In this document: piece by piece, positions 31,952 through 43,400 of the stretch
How the letters are laid out: each line of letters begins with the position of its first letter
How positions within the stretch are numbered: position 1 is the first letter of the stretch
Source: Fragum whitleyi
Taxonomy: Eukaryota > Mollusca > Bivalvia > Cardiida > Cardiidae
DNA: 64,000 bases
Assembly: GCA_948146395.1 (NCBI GenBank)
Contig: OX411547.1
Span: 56,101,566-56,165,565, forward strand
Direction: 5' to 3'
The notes under the pieces: model-generated
What the model saw: only the letters and a program-made list of their open reading frames with translations
Told to the model about the DNA's origin: nothing
The model's database searches: none
Program-made: the position numbers and the translations under genes

Positions 31952-33366
31952 AACAAGAGCTGTCAGAGGACAGCGAAGCTCGACTATTCCTAGTGCTGGA
32001 TAGTAACAGCAAATCAATATTGACATTGGAAATTCAATAAAATGAAAGTCAAGAGAAAAGAATCTTTGGCTAGAGGCTGATATTATGGTCACAGAAGAAT
32101 GAGCAGAGTTTCAAAGCAAAAGCTTTAGAAGGAACAGAGATACAACTAACATAAAACAGTTGCACATAAAAACATAACCAAGATTTTTAAGGCCGAAAAG
32201 GGTTAAAATTCCACTAAATTTAACATCAGAGTAATGAATCTTTTTCTGTCGGCTAATATTAAGGTCAGAGAAGCATGTGTTAAGTTTCCAAGCAACAGCT
32301 ATAGTAGAAATAGAGATATTACAGAAATACAACATTTGCACGTAAAAACTTAACCAAGAAATTCTTAAGTCCAAAAAGGGTTAAAAATCCACTAAATTCT
32401 ATACCAGAGTATCAAATCTTTATCAAGAGGCTGTTGTTATGATCATTGAAGCATGTGCAAAGTCTGAAAGCAATAGCTTTCATAAAATTAGAGATATAAC
32501 TGATGACAACATTTGCATGTAAAAACTTAACCAAGAATTTCTGAGTCTGAAAAAGGTTAAAATTCCACTAAATTCAATATCAGAGTAATAAATCTTTGTC
32601 AAGAGGCTGATATCATGGTAATAGAAGCATGTGTAGAATTTCCAAGCAAATGCCTAGGTAGAAATAGAGATATTACAGAATTACAACATTTGCACGTAAA
32701 AACTTAACCAAGATTTTTTAAGTCCGAAAAGGGTTAATATTCCACTAAATTCAAAATCAGAGTATTGTATCTTTGTCAAGAAGCTGATATAATGGTCACA
32801 GAAGCATGTGCAAAGCTACAAAACAATAGACATATTAGAAATAGAGATATTACAGAAATACAACATTTGCACATAAAAACTTAACCAAGATTTACTAAGT
32901 CCGAGAACGGTTAAAATTCGACTAAATTCAATATCAGAGAAATGAATCTTTGTCTAGATGCTGATATTATGGCAACAAATTCCACTAAATTCAATATCAG
33001 AGAAATGAATCTTTGTCTAGATGCTGATATTATGGCAACAGAAGCATGTGTAAAGTTTCAAAGCAATTGCTTTTATAGAAACAGAAATATTACAGATTAA
33101 CAACATTTGCACGTAAAAACTTAACCAAGATTTCTAAGTCCGAAAAGGGTTAAAATTCCACTAAATTCAATATCAGAGTAATGAATCTTTGTCTAGATGC
33201 TGATATTATGGTCACAGAAGCATCTAGACAAAGTTTCAAAGCAATAGCTGAGACAGAAACAGAGATTTTAAACACTTGCACGTAAAAACTTAACTAAAGC
33301 ATTACGCCGACGCTGATGCCCGGGTGACTGGAATAGCCCCCCTATTCTTCAAGTAGTCGAGCTAAA
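31952..33366 (+). mobile_element. AACAAGAG element with 177-bp tandem repeats
   Basis: It starts AACAAGAGCTGTCAGAGGACAG and ends AGTCGAGCTAAA. The landmark ACCAAG inside CTTAACCAAG recurs at 32177, 32353, 32530, 32707, 32884 and 33124 (a diverged one at 33293), giving spacings of 176-177 except one of 240. The 240-bp spacing holds an exact local duplication of about 63 bp (around 32979-33040). ORFs within it are by-products of the repeat. Confidence 0.8.
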
Positions 33367-33662
33367 AAGGATCTATTTGGTTAAACCAAAATATACTGAG
33401 CAACTTTAAAAACGCAACAAAGTAAACTTGAAATTTGAGCACAGAAATGTAGATTTGCTTCAACTTAATTTAGCTAAAATCATAAAAAGAAGATACTCTT
33501 TTGAATAGACTTTATCTTCATTTTATTTGACGCTTTGGTTAGTTTCAACATAGCAATCTATTGTCCACTCTTTCTTTGTGATTGCACTTTTCATGTTTAA
33601 TTGATTCCATAGAGTCCATAGAGTAAACGAGGCCTCTATGCAGAGCATAAGCTCATTGAGCT

Positions 33663-33810
33663 TCTTTGGCCCTTTTCTTGGTGTTTTCCCTGACTTTTGT
33701 GTTCCAGTTCCTCATTCCGTATGTCCATTGTCTAGCATCATCAGTGTGATTCAACAAATCAGAAATGTGGAAGGTAATTAACGATAGACATTTCAAAAAC
33801 AGTTAAAAAG
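33663..33810 (-). other. Possible terminal exon of an unidentified minus-strand gene
   Basis: One minus-strand frame is open for 49 codons from an in-frame TAA to a TGA. It ends with a strongly charged segment (DDARQWTYGMRNWNTKVRE followed by NTKKRAKEAQ and the stop). The composition looks protein-like and unlike the surrounding repeats, but I do not recognise the family and no clear acceptor or start precedes it. A plus-strand donor-like GAAG|GTAATT lies at its other edge, so the opposite strand is a rival. It could also be a piece of an unrecognised transposon. Confidence 0.25.
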
Positions 33811-34814
33811 GAAAATTGTTCCATAGAATTGAAATGTGTTAACCTCATTTAAACTAAAAAAAAATTGATTTATTCTATTAATATTTAATAATCTGTAAGG
33901 TAGGACCTTGCAATTAAGGAGTTTCAGAAGACTTTACGTGTGAAAATGATGTTAGTGTCATGCTGTAAACACGCTCAAAATGTCATCTCGGTTCTAAACA
34001 ACATATCTACTAAGGGGTAAAAAGCGTGAACAGGCTTTGTTTGCCAAAACCGCATTCACATGAACAACGAAAAGAATGGAAAAGCATGTAATTGACGTCA
34101 TTTCTGGTCAAAAAGACGTTTTGGTGTCGTCTTTGGACCAAACAAGCTTAAACGCAGTATTGATGATTTGTTTGACCTTTTGATTCATTCAACTTATCTC
34201 TGAAATTTGTTTGGCTTTTGTTTCATTTGATAAGAAAATATCATCCTAACAATAGGGCTAAGGAGAAATTTCAACTTTCGTGGGTATGTTTAAAATTGTC
34301 ACTGTTTTGGGAATACATTGAGAATGTCTCGAATTGACATTGATGTTGGATTAAAGGTAACTTGTTAAGGAAAAAAATAAGTCTATTTTAGTCCGAGTCT
34401 GTTCACTTATATTTGCATTTAAGTGCTTTTTTTAAGTATTGTGTTTTTAAAGTCACTCAGTATATAATGATGTCTTCCAAATATTTCTGACTTGGGATGC
34501 ACTACCTTTAGTAACAACAGGTAATTTTGTTTTAAACTAATTTCTGTTCCACAAAGTGGTCATCGAAACTGATGAAAAAGGCATATGCCATTTTCTTAAT
34601 GGAAAAGAATGCCCCCCTAGCACATACCTTTTACATTTTAACTGTGACTTTTGAGTGTATCAAAAAAATATAATTTCATAGTCATAATTTTTCAGTCATA
34701 GGGGATGGAGCACCTAACAATAGATTCTCGGTATTTCCTAGTCTACAGCTACTATTCATCTTAGGTTTTTGATTATCCACCCATTTATGAGTGACAAACC
34801 TCAGAATGACATTC

Positions 34815-34990
34815 AATGGCTAAGTTCAATACAGTTGTAACTGCCTATAAACAAATAGGCAGTTACAACTGTTTTGCACTTAACCTTCGAAATTATGTGC
34901 TGCCATTGGGGATCAAACCATGATAAGGTATCATGATTATGATTGAAGATTGTGAGTCTGATGCCCTACCAACTACGCTATGACCTAGGA
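34815..34990. repeat. H1 hairpin followed by minus-strand tRNA-like SINE remnant
   Basis: The hairpin at 34815-34887 has the TACAGTTGTAACTGCCTATA core. Directly after it, the minus strand of 34905-34990 reads TCATAGCGTAGTTGGTAGGG with ATCAGACTCACAATC, an A-box-like tRNA start followed by an anticodon-loop-like segment; the B box is decayed. Confidence 0.45.
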
Positions 34991-35139
34991 TGAATTTTGC
35001 AAAACGAGAGACAAAACGTTTGAGCATTATTCCTAAAACAAACTGACAAACATTGTCATCTTGAACCAAGCGCCAGTAACAGAGGTTTTTTAAAATACCA
35101 TTTGAAGTTTCTGTAAAATAGAAAGCAGCCCTGCATTCT

Positions 35140-35255
35140 GGATGACAAAACAGTACATACTGTTTGCTAACTACTCCAATTTACATGTAAATTCACATGC
35201 AAAGGGAAGTATAATTTGCAAACAGTTTGCACCATTTTGTCATCCTGAACACAGG
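35140..35255. repeat. Dispersed repeat shared with 221-305
   Basis: TTTGCAAACAGTTTGCACC.TTTTGTCATCCTGA matches TTGCAAACAGTTTGTAACG.TTTTGTCATCCTGA near the left edge of the window. The left-edge copy also has a hairpin made of ACCCCGCTTTG and CAAAGCGGGT. Non-coding. Confidence 0.5.
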
Positions 35256-37339
35256 GTTGATGAGGGCGAGGTTACAGAAGAACTCCAAGCTTAAAATCTC
35301 AGTTATGAATTACAAACATAACGGAGACTGTGCATGGGATTTCCGATATTTTCAAATATGCACAAAGCAAAGACTCTAAGCAGCCTGTGCATCTGAACAG
35401 TCTGACAAGAGTCTTTACTATGAGTTTTGTGGATAGATAAGGCCTCAATGTGTTTGTAGACCATCAGGTATTTCTATATTAAGATTATGAGGCTATCTAC
35501 GCTGTTCAATGTTTGCCTCTCACGCACATTTAAAATTGTTGGAAATGTCACGCACAGGCGCAAATAAGATACAATATTTTGCCCTATAACACATTTTGAG
35601 TCGTGAGTAGAAAACTTCCTAGTACCTATAAATATACCAGCCTGTGCTTGACATTTCCAACAATTTCACACCAGCACAATGTATGAACATTGGTAGACAA
35701 CGACACAATGCAATATTGTATGCTGACTGCATGAAAATTGATTGAAGCCTTATATACCAATATAGTGCAAAGTGAAGGTTCTGGTCAGACTGTGCAGCTG
35801 CACAGGGTGGCCAGAAGCTTTGCTTTGCGCACATTTGAAATTGTTGAAAATGTCACACACAGGCTCATATATAAGTTTATATATAGGCACTTTTTGTATT
35901 TTTGCCCCAAGTGAAAATTCTTATATATCAATTACTAACAGAATTGTATAACAATTTATGCCCTAAAATGCATAAGTGGTCCAAGAATTTTTTTCCAAGG
36001 ACCTAAATATTTTCCTCAACCCCTTTAATGGCATTCAAATTGATACATCAGCCCAGAGAGGGGTCGAAAATAAAAATCTGTTTTCATCCAGACCCAATTT
36101 TGTGGGTATTGATTGGAATAGTCCCAATGAGGTTTGAGTGACCAATAGAGGTTTAGTAAAGTAAAGAAATAACTCCCTTTATCTTGAGGTCTAATGAACA
36201 TGTAGATATCACAACCTTGTCTATTCCCTGGCTCTCATATACATGAACTAAGTCTCCTCACGGTTTGTTAGAAGTGTGTAGTTGACCCGCTTTGATGTCA
36301 TTCTAAAATAGAACAAGATATGTTTGTGAAACAAAAATGCCTCTGAAATCACATTTTTTGTTAAAAAAAAAATGACCTTGACAGATAACCATGACATTGA
36401 TCTTGGTATCTGCTAAACGAATTTCCATCAGATATTCAGTTTAATTTAAAAAACTCTGTACGTTAAAATTCTTTCAACAATGTATCGAATATGACAATTT
36501 ATTTCCTATTTTCATCTTATTTACATGTGCTAAAAAATTTCAATCAACATTTAAGAAAAGTTTCAGAAAATCTTATTTATGCAACAGATTTTAATAATTT
36601 TTTACGCTCCACCGACAAAGCATACATATGGTTCTATGGCAACGATACTTAGGGCCTCTAATTATTAATTTGCTAAAAAAGTAACATTTATGCCTTTCTT
36701 CTATACTGAACGGTAAACTTAACAAAATATACACTGAACAAGCAACAAATGTGAAAGTGACAGGCTCATTTTACAAAAATTCTGGATCATCTCTCATACA
36801 TCAAAGAGATCTATCACATTGCCAAATATGAGCAAATATGTATCTTTAATAGGCTGGTTGTTATTTCCAATAAAAGTTTTTTATTATTTTATGCAGATAG
36901 ACAGAAAAAGAGATATTGTTAAACTAATATACCCTGATAGATTGAGGGAGACAAGAGTCTACCAATTGCTTCCTCCACTCAATTGTTGTGTGCTGGATAG
37001 TGAAAATATTATTCAAATAAAAAAAAGGCCACCACTATTCACACAAAAAGCTTCAAGAGTTATTCATCTTGATAGTATAATTTGGTCTTTTGAAAGTGAA
37101 CATGTGAGGCAAGTTTCAAGTGAATGCCTTCAGAAATACTAGACTCACAAAATGTCATACCCACAAAGTTTTTGCATGACAAAGACGAAGATGATGACTC
37201 CAAGGCTAGAGCAATAACTCAAGTTTTCTCCAAAAACAGCAGAGCAAATGAAAATTGATAAGTATTTTTTAAGACATTTGCAAATCATGCTATACATGGT
37301 AAAGCACATAGTGTGGAACAATTACTGGTCCTGTACCTT

Positions 37340-37415
37340 AACTAAAGTCTTACCTTGAGTATGAATTATCAAACAGCAGGGTGTAAACTCTAGGTTGTTT
37401 AGCAGTTAACTCCCT
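37340..37415 (-). pseudogene. Partial tandem duplicate of the FYCO1 GOLD-domain exon
   Basis: This repeats 37480-37555 at an offset of 140 bp. On the minus strand it still encodes ELTAKQPRVYTLLFDNSYSR, differing from the parent by one residue (Gly to Arg), and it retains the donor position as AAG|GTAAGA, a better consensus than the parent's AAG|GTATGG. An AG (TTTTCAAAAG) lies just upstream of its first codon. It could be a dead duplicate, or an alternative donor or exon for the C-terminus. Confidence 0.8.
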
Positions 37416-37492
37416 TTTGAAAATAAAACATGCTTTACAGTGTAAAGGTACTAATACCCTTTAAGCCATAGAACATCAAACTAAAGCCATAC

Positions 37493-40400
37493 CTTGAGTA
37501 TGAATTATCAAACAGCAATGTGTAAACTCCGGGTTGTTTAGCAGTTAACTCCCCCTTAGTTATCTGTTTATGAGAATCACATTTACACTGAGGCACAATG
37601 GTCTGACTGTCACCAAACTTTACATATTGACTCCCTCTATACGTCACACTGAACACAACATCCTGCAAGAAATAGAAAACCTATCAGCCTGGTTCAGAGT
37701 CAAAGATAGAGGCTGTATTTTGGATTTCAAGTTCAAATATTTCAAAAGTTCTATCACAAACACTTTGTTGTTTATACTCATTTGAGTTGTCTGAAATGAG
37801 ACAATTCAAATGGGTATCCACAACATAGGGGTTTATTAAGAAATAAAGAATGTAGACTGGTGTCACACCTTAAATGTACCTCAAAGCTTCAGATATAAGG
37901 ACTATTTTGGATTTCAAGTTTCAAATGTTGTGTATTAACCCTACGTTCTTGGTTTTGTTTCAAAGTAGTTTGACACCTCTTTTAATAATTTTTCAGTCAT
38001 ACTGTTGTTGCACCCAACAATGGATTCCTGCAATTTCTCGCACCAGTTCTACCATTATACCCATTCCAAGTCCCCAATTTCTATCCCACATAGTTTTATA
38101 ATTATCAACCCATTGATCTGAGAAATTTCAAAACAGCTCAACTATGAACTCCATTAGATAAATTTTTTCAAAGGGATTGGATCAATCAAAGGTTGTCATT
38201 CCAAGGTCATATTTTGAAAATATTATTACAAGAAGGTAAAATGATCATTCTAGATTCAGAAAATAATAAACATACAAACTAAGAGCAACCCAAGCTGATG
38301 CCAGGCTCGTGTGCAGGTCCTCAATAGTAAAAAAAATCCAAAACTAAAAATGTGTCACAGACACAGGTGCCTAAGCAAATACATCTTGTCGAGCCAAGGG
38401 TTACGAACGTTTTACTTATCTTACCATATTCGAGAAGATCTTATCGATTCGGTACCCCTTGACTCGTGAAGATGAAGCAAATATTGCTATACACAATGTC
38501 ATGTACTCAAACAAACATTACAGATGTCACTTGTACTGATCAAGGCAAACATCAGGGCCCTATGTTATGAAACTTTTCTCAGGCTCAACTGAGAATTTTC
38601 TCAAATTTTAAATGTAAATAAATGTATGAAAATAAAAGATGATACTTATAAGTTGTTAATTATAACATTTTATTAATATTATATTTTATGTTAATACATC
38701 AAAATGAGTATTAACACAGAATTACGCCTTTAATATCAAATTGAAAATTGATAAAATTTTGAATTGAGAATAAGAAAGGTTTTATAACCTTCAGGCCTTG
38801 ACCAAAATTAAATTGAAATCAAATTAGAATACAGAAGATATCCACTGGACTAGACCAGTTTTATTTTTTGACATTCTGCTGTGACCTTTATCTTGGGCAA
38901 ATTCTTACAAATTCTTCAAGTGACACTACGGCTCATTAAGGAGAACAAATGTGCCAAGTCATTTTGAAATTCATTCCAAAATGTTTGAGATGTGCTCTGG
39001 ACAAGAAAAATTTGACGTCTGACTCAAAGTCATGTCCTTGAAATTGGGGGTTTCTGGACAAAATCTTGTCATGAAATAAGTACTCATGAAGGGAACAAAG
39101 TATTAATCAAGGGGGAAAACTTAGCCAATTTATTTTGGAACCATTCATAAATGTAGGAGATATTTTCTGTACAAGACTAAACCAGATCCTGTTTCATTGT
39201 TTGACCTGCTGTGAATTGTGTGACCTTGACCTTTGATATATCCATACAAACTCTTTACATGGCACAACTACTCATCAAGGGGAACTGTGCCAAGTTATTT
39301 TGCAATCCATTCACATATGAAGGCGATATGCTCCAGGCAAGACAAATTTTATCAAATTTTATTGTTTGATCTTAAGCTGTGACCTTGACCTTGGGTGCAT
39401 CTGAAACATCTCTTCTTATGATGCTTGTACTCATTTTGGGAAACAACTGTGCCAATTTATTTTGAAATACATTGATAAAAGTAACAGATTTGCTCAGTAC
39501 ATAAATTGTCGTCAAACCTTCACTTGCAACCAACTTGACATTCTGCCTTGAACTTGGGTGTATCCAGACGAACTCTTTGCATGACAATAGTACTCACAGA
39601 GGGGAAAAACTGTTATTATAAAAAGAGTTATTTTGAAATTCATCGAAAAATTTTGGAGCTAGGCTCCAGACAAGAATGGGACACACACTATTTCATGGCC
39701 AGGGCATAAATCATACGACAATGCATTTAGGGTCATCCCATTTACAGGACGAGTTGCTCTTGTAATGGAGAATATGCATGTCAAGTTTCATGTAAATAGC
39801 TTAGATATGACCAAGGTTAAAGTTTGTCATGTCACCACCCCTACAACTACTTCAACTAGTGATGGGTAGATTATATTCAATAATCAGTTGGTTTTGGCTT
39901 CCGATTGTGATAATCAACTAAGAAATTACATAATCTGTTAATCCGGTCTAAATACATAAATAAAAGCCATTATACATTTTTACAGATCTGACATCAGTTT
40001 GAAGGCTTAGCATGAAACAGTTGTAACTACCTATATGTTTATAAGCAGTTACAACTATTTCATGCTGAGCTATGAAGTTAGTAGAAAAAATCTGAAGGAT
40101 AGTCTTAAGGTCATGAGTTTTAACTAAACTTTCATATTCTATTCTTCAAAGGAGTGATACTGGGAGTGCTGTATTAATTTCTATGAAAACGATCATTAGT
40201 TGATTTAATTTTCCAACAAAAAAACAATTATCAATTGTGATTTGAAACCGATTACCCAACACTAACTTCAACTCCTTCGACTTCAACTGGCCTTCATCAA
40301 CAGAGTAGAGACAATAACTTGACTTTTTATTCCAAGACAAGCTAACAACAGTGTCAAAGTTGCATTATACCTCGCTAAGGGGATTTTTTAACAAAGGCCC

Positions 40401-43400
40401 CCTTTCCGTGACGATGCATGGTATCTTAGAGTCCCCACAATATGCACAAGGTCACAGGATAATGAACATTCTGTTAAATTTTCATGCAAATCCTATAATT
40501 GAAGGAATTAGGCTGGGATTGAGCTTACAAGAATTGGACGTACAGACACACAGACAGATGGACCAAGAAGATGATAACAATTTATTTCCACCTTCAGCAA
40601 CGTTTAAAAAATTCCTAGAAGCACCTTACCTTTGGATATGATGTAAACTCCCATCCGAATAGTGAGTCCACTTTCTCAATGATGACAGGAACAGCAAAAC
40701 TTTTGCCTGGTTTGATCCACATCTCATTCTGACTGTTAACCTCCCCTTTCTGTAACTCTTCCATACTTATATACATGCTGCAGGTCATACTGTATCAATG
40801 AAAAGAGAGGAATAGTACTTACCCACACATAAACAGTCGATATTGCTCAAGCGACCACATGTCTTAATGTTGTGGACCTGTAATAGTTCTGCAACGTTTT
40901 GGAAGTAATGAACTTTAACAGTGTTAATTGAGGTTTCCTAATGTTTTCCATTACGAATTCACGGTCAATATTGTGAAAGATCATGAGCTCTTAAAAGTTG
41001 CGGATCTATTACAGTTCCAAACCTTAAGCAATCAAATTTATTTAAAAAGGACCATTATAAAAGGTCCCTTCAATAGCAAACTATCTGAAATAATGGACCT
41101 TTTTAAATGAAAAATTATTTTTAAATCTTACCTTATTAAAAACCCCTTTGGAATTGTCTCCTGAGATTTCCATTGAACTTTAAATTGCTCATATTTTCTA
41201 ACTTTTTTATTCATTAATTTCTGGTACAAAATAAGTGCTAACAAGGGCATCACAAAACTTTTGTAAGTGTCTAAATATCTATAGGCACTTACAAAAGTAT
41301 TACACTTACCACTCATTATGGTTGCCATGAGCTGAAGAGTAAAAAAAAAAAACACAAGAGGACCATGATGATCTTATATCACTCACCTGAGTCAACACAT
41401 AACTTGTCAACCATGTTATAAATACCTGAGATAGTTTGATGTACATTAAGGGTGGTTTTGAAAGAGACAGGTGTTAATTTCAACTGCAATTTGATTTTTT
41501 TAAATTTTCATAAGTTTTCAACCTTTCTCTTACATGGCAACCAAAGTTATTGATAGAATTAAATTCTTTTAACACTTTAATAGACCTACACCTTAAGAAA
41601 ATCCCTGCTTAGTTCAAAATTGATTGGCCTAATGGTTAAGAAGAATTTGTTCTAAGATTTCTTGAAATTTCAGCCATTTTTCAGCTTTCGATTACCACAG
41701 AAATAACAGTTTTGATGAATTTAAATTCTTTTAACAAATTGTGAAGAGCTTCACCCAAGGATCTTCTCTGCAAAGTTTCAGCTTGATTGGAATAGTAATT
41801 TAAGGGACCAATAATTTTTATGAGAGTTTCGGCTATTTTTCAGCATTTGAGTTACCAAAGTGACCAGGGTTTTTGATGAAATTCTCTTAACAATTTTTTA
41901 AGAGCTTCACCCAAGGAACATCCCTGTTATGTTTCAGCTTGATTGGCCAAGTGGTTTGGGAGGAAACAAATATTTTCAAAGATTTTTGGCCACTTTTCAG
42001 ATTTTCCATTACCTTGGAAACCAGAGTTTTTGATAAAATTAAATTCTCTTAACAAATTTTAAAGAGCTTCACCCAAGTTTTAGCTTGATTGGCCCAGTGG
42101 TTTAGGAGGAGAAGATGTTAAAAGAAATTGTTGACAGACAGACAGTGAGTGATCACAATAGCTGACCTTGAGCACTTTGTGCTTAGGTGAACTAAATTAT
42201 GTCAAAAAGGCATCATTCTTACAAAATGTTTTCGATATTATTCCCCTTGCATTTTTCCTCCTGTATTTTAATTACTTAATTGAACCGAATGTAATTGTGA
42301 ACAAATGAAACAGTCAGGTCTTCTTGAAGTCTGTTGGTGACTTTTTTCCTGTCATGTATGAAAATTAAATGGATACCATAGCAACCCATATATAAGCTAC
42401 ATAGGGCAATAATGTAAGAGATGTTTGAAACAAAGTCAACTAGAACTGTCGCAGAGCGGACTAATACCCCCCACAAGCGCTTTGTCAGAATGCAAGTGCT
42501 ATCAGTGCATGATGTGTTTGTAACTAATATTGAGGTCATATGTAGCATTTGCATGAAGTTTCATGATTCTAGGTCGCTTGGTTTTTGAGTTAAGAGTCCA
42601 GAAATGAAAATTGAACAAAAATTGACTGTGACCTTGACCTTTGACCTTTATGACCCAAAATCAATAGGGCACTTCCTTGGATCATAAGCAACATTTGCAT
42701 AAAGTTTCATGCTTGTAGGTCACTTGGTTCTCGAGTTAGAGTCCGGAAACGAAAATTGAACAAAATTTACTGTGACCTTGACCTTTGACCTATGTAACCC
42801 AAAATCAATAGGTAACTTCCTTGGGTCCCAAGGAACATTTGTATAAACTTTCATGATTGTAGGCAACTTCGTTCTTGAGTTAGAGTCCAGAAACGAAAAT
42901 TGAACAAAGGCTGACTGTGACCTTGACCTTTGACCTACATGACCCAAAAACAATAGGGCACTTCCTTGGGTCATAAGGAACATTTGTATAAAGTTTCATG
43001 ATTGTAGGTCATTTGGTTCTTGAGTTAGAGTCCGGAAACGAAAAGGTCTACGGACGGACGGACGGACAGACGGATGGACGGACGGATGGACGGACGGACA
43101 GACAGACAGACAGACATGGTGAAACCAATATACCCCCCTCTACTTCGTAGGTGGGGGGTATAATAACTATAAACTAGAGCTGCTTGAGCAGCTGATTTTC
43201 TCACAGGCATGAATCTACTGATATGATTAGACCAGTATTTCAGTGAATGAATGAATGCTTATTTAATAGCATATAGAAAATTGACCCCTGCCTGTTAAAT
43301 ACATAAGAGGTATTTTTTTCATCTTATCACAATATCTTTTTGTAGACTGATAAAGGGTCGCTCAAGGATCATTATAGTGAAACTTGGTTGATATCCATCA

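Larger units (their letters stand above)
25580..37340. other. Intergenic or 3' FYCO1 region, no confident exon
   Basis: Between the IQCB1 stop and the resolved end of FYCO1 I find only repeats listed separately and the weak coding tail at 33663-33810. The terminal FYCO1 exon should lie in here if the donor at 37493 is used, but no segment with the expected GOLD-domain ending could be recognised by eye. Confidence 0.5.

Noticed and set aside
31952..33366. CRISPR-like array
   Set aside because: The whole 177-bp unit is repeated with no unique spacers, in an animal intron-rich genome; it is a tandem repeat.
36819..37142. 107-codon plus-strand open frame
   Set aside because: It overlaps a dispersed repeat (also at 43955, 55165, 55498) and lacks recognisable protein features.
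37435..37492. Read-through end of FYCO1 (20 further codons to a stop)
   Set aside because: The sequence after SR loosely echoes the expected ending, but a donor sits at the conserved junction and the duplicate copy at 37353 also keeps a donor there; spliced continuation is preferred, though not proven.
42720..43210. Open frames with internal repeats (QRSRSQSAFVQFSF, RPSIRPSIR)
   Set aside because: They are translations of the 144-bp tandem repeat and of the GGAC microsatellite.
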